Positions 48,410 through 59,800 of a stretch of 64,000 bases of DNA are shown here, one piece after another. The position numbers and the translations under genes were made by a program. The first letter of the stretch is position 1. The number at the start of each line of letters is the position of its first letter. Origin of the DNA: Penelope pileata (taxonomy: Eukaryota > Chordata > Aves > Galliformes > Cracidae); the NCBI GenBank assembly GCA_013396635.1, contig WBMW01001708.1:1783984-1847983 (forward strand). The letters are read 5' to 3'. The notes under the pieces are model-generated. The model was not told the origin of the DNA and ran no database searches. It saw nothing but the letters and a program-made list of their open reading frames with translations.

Positions 48410-50064
48410 CAGCCTTGTTTGCTTTCAAGGAACAGTTCTAGAGTTTATGGGAGTAACTGCCAGCATAAACTTCAACACAAAAAGAACAGCAGCCATGCAA
48501 ATTTTCCATACATGAACAACTAAATTTGAGAGAACACTGGCTGGATGGAAGGATGTGCAACAGGGCAAGGTTACATTTCTCAGAACTTCCCTGTTTTCGT
48601 TAGAAAGAACTGAACAGCATAAGTGGCAACATTAACTTTCTTAATCTGTCCTTGTGTGGATTCTTCCATACCATTGTCTTGCGCTGTTGTTCCAAAATTA
48701 AGGGGATCTGATGACTCCAAGCGTTGTTATCCCAATCCTATAACTTTTCTGTGCTGTTTAAAGCAAAACATGTCATGCAGCAGTCTGTCCATTGAGTGAT
48801 CTCATTGCTGAGGAATATAATTGATTCTTACATCCTCCCAGGATTGCTTTACATATTTATAAACTATTGTTTCCTTTTTCAGAACTAACACCTCCTTTTC
48901 TTTTAAGAGTTGCACAGCTGTGTCTTTCTGAAGTTATTCGTTGTTTCTGTGGCTTTCTTCAGGACAGACTTCAATTTTTCTTTATTTCTTTGCGAGTAGT
49001 TGTACTTTGAAAACTGCAGCATTTCATGCCTTCAGACTCCATATCTGTTACTTATTTATAGGCAATATGCAGGAAGTTAAAGGGCAGAGCAAACTTCTCC
49101 TCCCTGGCTCACCACTCACATTCTGTATTAATGGAAAAGCCTCTCTGTCTTATTTGATCCTTTCTTTTCTGGTGAGAGTTGTGCTAAGAAAAAAGTTCTT
49201 GGTAACATTTTAGAAACTTTTTCTTCACAGTTTCTTCTTGTTTACTGAGACCTTTGTTCAGAATAGGTCCACCCAGCACGAGCTCCTCCTGGCCAGGGAG
49301 AATGCACCAGTACCAGATACTGGAAGCCATCTGATGTAAAGAAGTCAAACTACGAACTGGGTGACAATTCTACATGCCTTCATTTTCAGATGGAGTGGAA
49401 CTTCAGCTTTCTTCATTTGGACTTCTCTGGACTGCAAGCTATTTAGATCCATTTGCAGGATTAAACTCTAAAGTGCAGGATGACAGCATTGTATACATTT
49501 GAAGAGACTCCCATGCTTCTCTGACAACTTTAAATTAAATTCTGTCTTTTTAAAAGGTTTTATGATCATGTGTCTTTGGGAGTCCTAACACAGGTACTGT
49601 CAACACAGACTATTTGAAGGTGATGTGATAGAGTAGGATTGGTTTAAAAGTCAAAATATTGGAATGGTGGCTGCATTGTAGGATTAGATCCTTCAGGATT
49701 AATTTTTAAAGGCTTTTATTTGCAATAATAGCTAGAAACCTTGAAGCACAAACCTACAGGAGCTGGGGTGTTTGAGAAATCACTGGGAATATTTACAATA
49801 TCTTCAAAATGTTCAGGATATGACAAAATCTAGTAATGTTTTATAGCTTGAAGGGCATTTCAAATTAAATATTTGTACTCTTAAAATAGTTTAAGATTCT
49901 GGGCATGCAAAACCTATTTGACTTAATACAGCTCTGCTGAGATAGGGCCTTGGCTGCAGAATGGAGGTGGCTTTTAGATAAGCCCTCCCTGGATTAGGCA
50001 GTTCCACTTTGCTCCTCACATGCTGTAAGGGGAAATGCTAAACCCTAAAGCTGCTCCCTACTAA

Positions 50065-50165
50065 AAACAAAGGAAAAAAAAAAAAAAAACCCAAACAAAC
50101 ACTAAACCCTCCCTACTAAAAACAAACCAACCAACCAAAACCAAACAAACGAAGCCCACCAAAAC
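50065..50165. repeat. A/C-rich simple sequence
   Basis: Runs of A with aaacaaac and ccaaccaacc motifs. The phrase ccctactaaaaacaaa occurs twice, about 55 bases apart, suggesting a small local duplication. Confidence 0.75.
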
Positions 50166-50269
50166 TTCAGCCAAAGTAACAGTGCTGCAGTTCACAGAAT
50201 TTTGTAGGATTTTTTTTTTTTTTTTTGCACAAAACCCGGGTGTGAGCCTGCAACACGACCTTTGCACAT

Positions 50270-50830
50270 GATATGTTAAAACGCAGTGCCTTCCCTCGGA
50301 CGTGGCACGGAGTTGCCCTTTCTGCTGTGCTCGTTTCACGCTGTGCCACCGCTGGCCCAGGGACTGCAGCAGAGCGGCTCCTGGCGTTCATCGCCCTGGG
50401 ACCGAGCACGCCATCACCGGATCCACCTCTGGAGAGCCTCGCAGAGCCCTCACGCTCGCGCTGCTCACCCCGCCCCAGCTGAGCACTCATTAACTCGAGC
50501 ACAGCTTTAAGCTGCCGCCGCGCTGCGTGCGGGGCCCCTCCACCCTCAGCCCCACGCGGGCCCCGCGGCTGCGTGCCGGGGAAGGCCGCGACATGGCCGC
50601 CCCCTGCTTCTTGGGCTGGGATTTCAGCACGCAGCAGGTACCGCGGCCGTTTGTCTTCCGTTCCGTTCCGTTCCCTTCCTCCCTCCTCAGGCGGCAGCAG
50701 CGCGGGCTGCTGCGGGGAGAGATGGCTGCGGGCCACGCGTGTAACGCAGCGAGCTGCAGGGTTCTTCCTCTGAGGGAGGGCAGGCAGCGAGCGGGGGGAG
50801 GGCCCTGGTGTGAATCAAGATGGGCAGCAC
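50270..50830. promoter_or_regulatory. CpG-rich XYLB promoter and first-exon region
   Basis: A GC- and CpG-rich block of about 550 bases surrounds XYLB exon 1. It explains the long overlapping open frames on both strands here (stops are rare in GC-rich DNA). No TATA box was identified. Confidence 0.75.
50593..50637 (+). CDS. XYLB: XYLB exon 1
   Basis: A 45-base coding part: MAAPCFLGWDFSTQQ, then donor CAG|gtaccg. Phase 0. It holds the first beta strand and glycine/aspartate loop of the sugar-kinase fold. Confidence 0.96.
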
Positions 50831-53800
50831 TGTGCACCTTCATGCCCAAATTCCGAATTTCCATTTTGGAGTGGTCACCGCAGTCTGGTATCAGCCGTGC
50901 TGCAGGGAGAAACGCTGCCTGTAAGCCTGGCTGCGTCCAGCCAATAGGGGTGTGTGTGAGCCACTTCATGAGGGCTGTGCTGGAGTCTGGGAGCTTGAAA
51001 AGGAGTGTCCAGGTTACTCCTATAGGGGTGACTGAGTATTTTTTAAGGGATTATGCTACAGGCAGAAGGGCAATTAAGCTGCAGTGGGTCAGAGCCCCGT
51101 TTAGGCCAGCACGGAGCACCAGCTCGGCCGTGATTTGTGCTGGTGCATAGATGAGGCCCCGCATGAGTGTGGCTGAGATTAAACACCCGCCCCCAAGTGG
51201 GGGTGGCTTTGCTGTTTGGATACTCTTTGGGGTGAGTTGGTCTCTGTAGTTTTTTTCAGTTTGTTCCTTTAGCTGTGGCTTGCGTTCTCTCCCTTGTTAA
51301 AATATACGCAGGATGTGAACAACATTCTTGCTGCTGCTTTGAGACTGTTAATGGTTTTCTTCTGCACTAGGTGAACTTGAGAAAAGTTATAGATGGGAGG
51401 TTGGTGGTACTTCTTTAGCCACTGCTTGCAATACTGCTCAGCTTGGTGGGCATGGGATCAGGGATTTGCTTTCCATAAGTCACAGAAGCCAGGCGTGAGG
51501 TTGTGCAATGCCCCCTGAGCCTTGCCAGGCAGGTGGAGTTCAGTTTACCCTGTTTGTGGAGGAGGGACGGTCCTCAAAGTATCCTGAAGGTCTGCTAGGT
51601 TCTTGGGCAAGATGAAGCTAAAAGAAAAGAAAACAAAAAACCAAAAACAAACACAAAACCCATCCAGAATGACACCTTTAGCCTAAGATACTGTATTCCT
51701 TGGACAGCTCGGTTACTGTGTTGCAAGCTGGGAACTGTGCAACTTGTCTGCTGCTCCCTAGCGAACACCTGCACCTTATCCCAGTGTAATCAAGGAGAGA
51801 GAAAGCGTAGGGGAAAAGGCAGGTGAAGAGAAGTGTTGCTGGCTAACTGATGTGCTGTAAATTCACATCATAACTTGTTTCATGTAAAATTGTGTCCATA
51901 CTTACAGTCAGTTGTACGGATTGGGGTGATCTTTCCCATTTCTTCCGTGAGAATTGTGTTGCTATAGATGAATTATCAGCACTATTGAATTATTGTCCTG
52001 AGCAGTTTTTGTTAACATCCTGTTTTATTTCTTCTAGCTGAAAGTCATTGCTGTTGATGAACACCTGAGAGTCATTTATGAGGATAATGTTCATTTTGAT
52101 AAAGACCTTCCAGAATTTAAGTAAGTTCTTCTTCTATTTTGCTTGAATAACATCATTTAGAACTTTGGGGATAATGGGACAGGGGGCTGTTGTCCACTTT
52201 GGTCTCATTGCTATGTGTGGAGACATGGAAATAGTTCATGCTGTGTTCATGTTTCATGCCTTGCAAGGGAAGTGCATGCTCTTGCCTTGCTTGCTATGCA
52301 TGGCAAGAACTCCCACGAGGAAATGAAAAGACCCCCCCACCCTAAAGTGTTATGTGTAAATTAACCAACACTTTTTTTTTCTGTTGGGACTTGGAACTTT
52401 TGGACGCCTTTCTTCCTGGGACACAGAAGTAAGCACCACCTTAGTGTCAGGATGGAATGCTGTGATAAGAGCAAATAGGTTGCGCGAGGGGAATTTCAAA
52501 AAGGCATTTGGAGACAAATTCAGTGACTCCAAATGGCACATTAGGGTGTATAAACTCCAATTTGCAGACTGGAATTCACAAATTTCATCCACCATGGCTC
52601 ACAAGTGTCAGTGAAGTACACTTATTTACTCCATAGTTGTATAACAGCAAAAATTGAATTTCATCGTCTAGATTCAGGTCGCTAATGGTGGCAGGAAGCT
52701 TAGAGATAACTGTGACTTGTGTGGAGCCAACGAGCAGTGTCAGCGTGGGAGTCTGTCACAGGTCTTACAACAGGATCAGCGCCCTTCTTTGCAATTTGTT
52801 TTATTTTCAGTTGGGTCAGACATCTCTAATGCCATTTCCTAGGAGCCGGCCTTTACTTTTTCATGTTTCAAACTCTGATTTTATGTTTGCTCCTAACAAA
52901 AAAAGCATTGTACCCTCTCTTTGGTTATTAATAAACTTGAAGAACTTTGTTTGATGGAAATATTTACTGAATTTACTAAGAAAATACCATTTTTCTGTAG
53001 GACTCAAGGTGGGGTCTATGTTCACAGTGACAGGCTGACAGTCACTTCTCCTGTGCTAATGTGGGTCAAGGTATGTACAAGCTTTATTGCCAACCTTCTG
53101 GAAATACTTGTACTTTAGAGACTCACGATCCAGCTTCTTCCTTTCTGTTATTGAAATAGAAATGCACAAGCAACAGTGAAATTCATCATTAAAATCGATG
53201 TTGTCCTTTTGCTTGTTTTCTGCTTTTTGAAGTGCTATTCTATGTCTTTGGGATGCAAATGTTAATGTTAACAGCTTCTAGTACCCTTGTAGATAATTTC
53301 TTTCTTCACTCTCTACTATTTATAGCATTGTATGCATGAAATATCCTTTTCTCAGTCTCCCCCACTTCTAAAATGCTATTTTTTCCTTCCCTATCATCCT
53401 GTTTCATACACAAAAGGGACCAAGGTAACTTTGCCCAGCTTGTTTGTGGTTTTGCAACATCCGGGTTACTTGCACTGTCTTTTTAGAATAAGCTTTGCTA
53501 ACCAATTGCTGTATCAAATGGCAAGTGGTTAAAGAGCAATTTATTCAGTAATTCCCAGTCACTTTGACTGGCATTTATTTTGAAACACAGATAAGATTCT
53601 CTTCTGTTTTAAAAGCAGAATCTGCAACCCCTACTCTCACGTGGTGCTTCGTAAATCTGCCTTACTAGTGTAATTTGAATAATTAAGACACTTAAAAGGT
53701 CACAGAATCCCCAGTTGGTGATCCCCAGTAGTTCTGTCGGATGATCCACAAAGACTTGGTAAATTGGTAGCAGTTGTTGCATCATAATAAACAGAAGCAG

Positions 53801-56800
53801 TTAGTTTGTTTATTAAATTAATAATAGGATATAGGTATATGATAAAGATATATGGTTTCTTGGGAGATTTTGAAGCCTAATTAGTGGTCCATTTCTCAAG
53901 AAAGTCTGACAAATGCTGATCTGAATGAGACTATATAAAGATAGATTAATTTTTGGTTTTAAACTTCAGTAAAATATAACTGGAACAAAAGTAACCTGGA
54001 TACTTAAGTGCAAAAATTGACTTTCAGCAGGCACTGGGGTCAGTAGTATTGAGGATTTCTAGCATCTTGTAGGATGGGTAGCAGGTTGCACACCATTAAA
54101 GATTTCATAGATTTCCAAAAGTAAGAACAGAAGAAGTTAATTATGTTTTGTGTCTGGCACTCTTAGTAGTTGCTTTTTAATGAATCGGAATTCTTTAAAT
54201 CTTTCCTCTTATTTAGATTTCAAAGAATGGTTCTCTGTGATTCAGCTTGTTTAAAGATTTTTCTTCTCCTCTGTATGATTCAACTTTTCTTTTATGGACT
54301 CTTACTTAGTAAATTAATTTATGCAGCTTCTTGAGAAGTCCATAGTCATTAGCTAATTTTTCATTATCTGCCAATGAACTCTTATCAGTGATGACATGAA
54401 TTTACTCTTTAATTCCAAGGATTGTGAGTATGCATAATTTGGTAGCTCGTTACCGTCATTCTTTATTCTGTTTGTTCTCGTAGGCTCTGGATATGATTTT
54501 GGAAAAGATGAAGTCTTCGGGCTTTAACTTCTCTCAAGTCAGAGCTTTGTCTGGTGCTGGCCAGGTTAGTTTATAAAGAGATAAATCAGGCTCTATTGAA
54601 AACATACAGTATAGTCATAAATTTCTTTTAAATAGTTGTATTATAGAGGATGTTAAAGACATCAAGCAAGATCAAAGCTTCTATATAAGCATCTATTAAA
54701 AAACACGTTACTCAAGGGAGCCTAAAACCTGAAGCATACAGAGCAACCTACAGAAAGTAATGAGAGTGGAAGATGAGGCTTACAGTACAGTAGTTTAGGT
54801 CAGTATAATGCAAATCCAGCTGGTTTCCTATTGTTTAAATTCTGAATTCTTAGATTCTGAAATGTCTGAGATCATTTTGAATTTCAGCGTATGCAGGTAC
54901 TTATAGAAACAGGGTAGAAAAATAGTGGTTAGCTGAGATTGTTGAAGGCATAGTGAAGTCCTGTTGAGCACAGCTGTTGGTTGCAATAGAGATTTTCTTA
55001 GGAACAAAAGAAAAATTGATGCAATCTTTGATGCAATGAGGACAAATTCTCTGTCTGGTAAGTGCCTTTGCCGTGATTTATTCTACTAATTTTCTTTTGA
55101 GGTTTATAAAACCCATCCTGATAATTAGTCAATTCGCTGGTCTCCTAGTACTGTGGTGAGACAGGGAAGTCTCTTACACCTTTCACGGATTTCAGGATTA
55201 TATTCAGGGTGAGGACAGCACCAAAGTCATAGCCTATTCTGATGCATGAGGTCTAGGTTATTCCTTAGATAAATCTGGGGCTAAATAAGCAAAATTGTTG
55301 CTTTGATCTCCATGTTTGCCTGAACAAAGGGTCTGAAAATCATAATCTGTATCAAAGCTCTGTTATGAATTCTTCAATGGACTAGAAGTTAGGGACTGGA
55401 AGGCAACCCCAGCTTACTCAAGTGAAGGCAGGAATTGTTTTTTCAGACTGCCAGCATTCCCTTTGTATTCCTCTTGCTTCAACTTCCAGGGTTTAAAGGG
55501 GGCCTGCCAGAAAGATGGGGAGAGATTCTGTCGGTGAGTGTAGCAATGGTACAAGGGGTAATGGTTTTAAATGGAAAGAAGGTAGATTTACGTTAGATAT
55601 TAGGAAGAAATTCTTTGTGATGGGGGTGGTGAGGCCCTGGCACAGGCTGCCCAGAGCTGTGGATGCCCCATCCCTGGAGGTGCCCAAGGCCAGGCTGGAT
55701 GGAGCTTTGGGCAGCCTGAGCTGGTGGGAGGTGTCCCTGCCCACAGCAGGCAGTTGGAACTGGATGGGCTTTAAGGTCCCTTCCAACCCAACCCATTACT
55801 ATAACTTGGGGTTGCTACGTTTGGATTCTTTCAGGTAGAACAGATTTCTTCTAGCTGCTGCTTTCCAACCCACGTTGTCTTTTTCCCTTTTCTCTTAAGA
55901 ATCTTGTTTCTGTGCTGCCATTCAGAGAGCAGAGGTGCACTGATGTGCCAGTTTTGGTCTCAGCTGTCAGCAGAACTGAAAGAGAAATGTTGAAACAATT
56001 TGGATCACACTGTGGGTCAAAAACTGTTGGCCTGGGTGGGTTATTTGTGTGCATCTGGTTTCATCAGAACTATTAGTGAGCCACTGAATGGTGCTTTGTA
56101 GTTTGCTACAGGTGAGTAATTAGAGGTGCCTGACATTAAGAAGGCTTCTAAGAGTTGGAGCTTAAACAACTACAATATTATGCAGCCGGTTAGTAGTGAC
56201 TGGGACAGGCATGTGACTGAAAAATCTGTGGGCTGTGGAGAAACAGCACAGAATAACTGGAATGTGACTACAGCTGAAAGAACCCTCAAAGGAATAGCTA
56301 ATGCCATGGGTTAGTAGTATAATAACAACTCCCACTAAAAGTTTCTATAGCTCAAGGTTTGTCTCGTGCGCTTTCTGATTTAGTATGCGCTCTGCTCAGT
56401 CTCAATTAATCTTTTAATGAGGCACTTGATTTGAAAAAGGTACATTTTTTTTTTTTTTTTTCTCTGCGTTTGGAGAGAGTTCTCTGTCCCTTAGAGCTTC
56501 AAATTCAGATCAGGATATGAACTTTGCAGCTTGGGAGGCTGTCTCCAACTTCTGTTTCTGCACTTCCTACAGCAACATGGCAGTGTGTATTGGAAGAAAG
56601 GAAGCATCCAAATCTTAAAGAATGCATCACCCGAGCTGCCTTTACATCAATCACTGAAGGTAATGTGCATAAAAGAGCTCTGAAAGGAGAGCTACACTGT
56701 CCTTTTCCTGATTTTTAGGCGTTGCTTTTTTTCCTTGCAAACCTTTCCTCTTGTTTGTCAGAGTTGCATGCCCCTGCAGCATTAAGTGAAATGTACAAGT

Positions 56801-59800
56801 TATTCCTTCAGCTCCAGGGCTTTTGGCATTTCCTGGTCTCCTGAGTGAAAGTATATACTGTTTTAAAAGCTTACAGGTGCCAGTAGGCATCCCAGAATCT
56901 TTTTATGTCAGAGTAACAGCCTGTTTCTTTTAGGAAACATAATGTTTTTGTAAACAACCTGTAAATATTGTATTTTTTTTTTAAATTCATACTAAGAACA
57001 AAATTGGTTGAGAATGTGATTGTACTTCTGCTTGCAAAGCTTGAGATTTCATTAGAAAATATTAAAAAATAGATGAGTTTACGCTTACCTCTGAAACAAT
57101 AGAAACATAATACCATAAGGACAGAATCTCCTACCAAGTACTTTGTTGAGCCTCAGTACTTTTTTGTGGGGAGGAGTTTGGTATGTTTTGAACACAGACT
57201 TGACAATCTTGTATTTGAAAAGAGAAGTAGGGAGAAAACAGCTTTCCTTTGAAGTCCTTTCCTTAGTTCAAGATCCATACAAAACCATGTTCTGGGGTGC
57301 ACCAAGCCCAGTGCTGTGGGCAAGGGAAGGGTTTGTCCCTCTCTGCTCTGCCTGGTGCAGCCTCACGTCGAGCACTGCGTGCAGGTTGGGTGCTGCAATA
57401 GAAGGACATAGAGCTGTTAGAGAGTGTTCAAAGGAGAGCTATGAAGATGGGGAAGGGTCTGGAGAGCAAGGGGTATGAAGAGTAGCTGAGGTCCCTTGGT
57501 TTGCTCAGCCCAGAGCAGAGGAGGCTGAAGGGAGGCCTCATGGCGGCCTACAGCCCCCTCACAGGGAGCGCAGGGGCAGCGCTGAGCTCTGCTCTCTGGG
57601 GACAGCGACAGGGCCCGAGGGAACGGCATGGAGCTGTGTCAGGGGAGGGTCAGGTGAGGGTGAGGGAAAGGTTCTTCCCCAGAGGGCGGTGGGCATGGCA
57701 CTGCTGCCCAGGGCAGTGACCATGGCCCCATGTTGCTGGAGTTCAAGGAGCATTTAATGATTAATTTTGAAAATACCTCATCTGTGCAAAACTCTTGGAA
57801 AGGGAATTGAAATGCTCTCTTGTGATGTACTAAGCCTCACTTGCGTTGCTTAAAGATGAAACCACTGAAGAGAAATCTGTTAGAAGAGCTCTGGAAAAAT
57901 AATCTAACTGTTTAACGAGAAGCTCTAAAAAGTGGGTCTAAATTTTGTATAAATCCTGGGGCGTTTGATACCAAAGGAACATACTGATATATGCACAATT
58001 CATATTGCTGCAGGGTATGTGTGTAGTACCAGCAAGGAAGCTTGCTGCTTCCCTCAGGTGTGATGTTCAGGTTAGGCTTTCCACCACTGTCTGGTGAGTG
58101 TCCAATATGTGTTTTCCTGTAATTATTGAGAGGACAACAGTAGGCACATCAAAGAGCTGAACTGTGAGCTCACACCTGGGTCTATTGTATTGTTATTGTT
58201 CCAGCAGGGACTTCTTAGAGATCAGGTGTTATTATTAAAGAATATTGCTTGTTCCAGGCTTGTTTTGCTGTCAGTAACAGCCCCATCTGGATGGATTCTA
58301 GCACAGCTTCCCAGTGCAGCGCTCTGGAGAAAGCCGTGGGAGGAGCACAGCAGCTGGCAAACATCACTGGTTCTCGAGCCTACGAGGTAAGGAGCAATGA
58401 GAAGAAAGTCCTCAGCAGAGTCTTTTGACAGAAACAAGACTTAATGCTGCTGTTAAGTCATGCCACAGCAGATAATGATCAGCCATTAACTATACAAGAG
58501 ACAGTTTTATTCAGTGTTTCTGAAGAAACTCCAACAATGCTATGCTTTGCACTAGGCTCACTAAGAAAGATATTAAAATCCTACTCTGTGGGGATTTTCA
58601 AGTGAAATAAGGCAAAACACTTGAAATTTTACTGCAGGAGCAGTGCAGGAATACTGACTGGAGTAAGCTCTGTTGCTGTTGGATGGTGGTTCCCAAATGT
58701 GGTGTTTGGTGGTCACGCTCACAGTCTTAGGGCCCAGCTCTCCATTGGTAGCTCCTGTGCAGCCATGTTTCCGTTGGGATTGCAATTCCATTTGTGTTAC
58801 AGGCTTACTTGGGGTTATGACTCAGTGTTCTGGGATCACTGCTCTAGGTTCTGTAATTAAGATTGGCCTTTCAGTGTTTCCTGAAGGCTAATAAGCAGCT
58901 GTTAACCTAAGAAAGAAGTGAGATTCAAAAGTGTGGGACCCTGTCAGGGAGTACTCTGTCACTCGTCTCCTCTTCCTAACACCCTCTTACAACAGTGACA
59001 ATGAGTTATGGAGTGGGAGTGGGGCTGCCCTCCAGGCACCTTGGCACCTGGCTGCTTTTCCTGTGAGTTCAGTAGAATAAGGCTCTAGCCTCCCACTTTG
59101 CTGATTCTGGTTTTCAATCATGTAAGGCCAGAAATCAGACTTTGCATGCTAGTGACAGTTTGTTTTTCACTTACTAAAGGTTAAGGTTTCAGAACGTCAG
59201 TGTTAGAAGTTTTTTGTTGTTTAATACAGTATATGGAGGAAAACTATTTTTATGACTGTTGCTAGCTTGTACTGGAGTTACTTTTCTGAATATGAAACTT
59301 CCTGCCTGCTCCCATTCACCTTCCTCACAGAGAAGCTGGGTAACCTAAATCTTTTTAAGGATTTGAAGGCAGCATTTGAATAGGGTTGGTTCCTGGGCAT
59401 GTAATAAGAGTGATTCATACCACTGAACTGTCATTTCTGAAATGTAAATTATGGATAGTAATGTTTTTTCACAGACTTTTTTTTTTCCAAAAGGTGAGCA
59501 AAATTCTCATAATGAGACTATGTGTTATAGCCTGTTTAGTGCAGATTGCCTGCTGTGCACTGACTTTCATCATGCATCAGGCAAATTAAATATCCAAAGT
59601 GCAATGTACTGAACTCATTACACAGAGTTAATGATTATTGACTCCATTTAGGGTTTGTGTTTCTAAGCTTTTGCATTTCTTTCTCAGCGTTTTACAGGAA
59701 ACCAGATAGCAAAGATTTACAACGAGAATCCTGAGGTCTACATGCAAACTGAGGTTGGCTCAACTTCAATATACTTATTGGAAATCACAGTTGAAAATCT

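Larger units (their letters stand above)
40065..50270. other. Gene-poor stretch between the C9orf152-like gene and XYLB
   Basis: About 10 kb without an exon I can support. It holds a short reversed CR1 tail (44667-44729), T and GT runs (44796-44964), a possible ancient repeat (46255-46405), a 12-base tandem repeat (48375-48409) and an A/C-rich patch (50065-50165). The longest open frame here (40854-41507) begins at TTG and matches nothing I know. Confidence 0.65.

Noticed and set aside
50167..51150. Long open frames on both strands across the XYLB first exon (for example 50527-51150 + and 50167-50736 -)
   Set aside because: They are explained by GC-rich DNA with few stop codons. The + frame contains the true exon 1 but runs through its donor into the intron, and its apparent start at 50527 is GTG.
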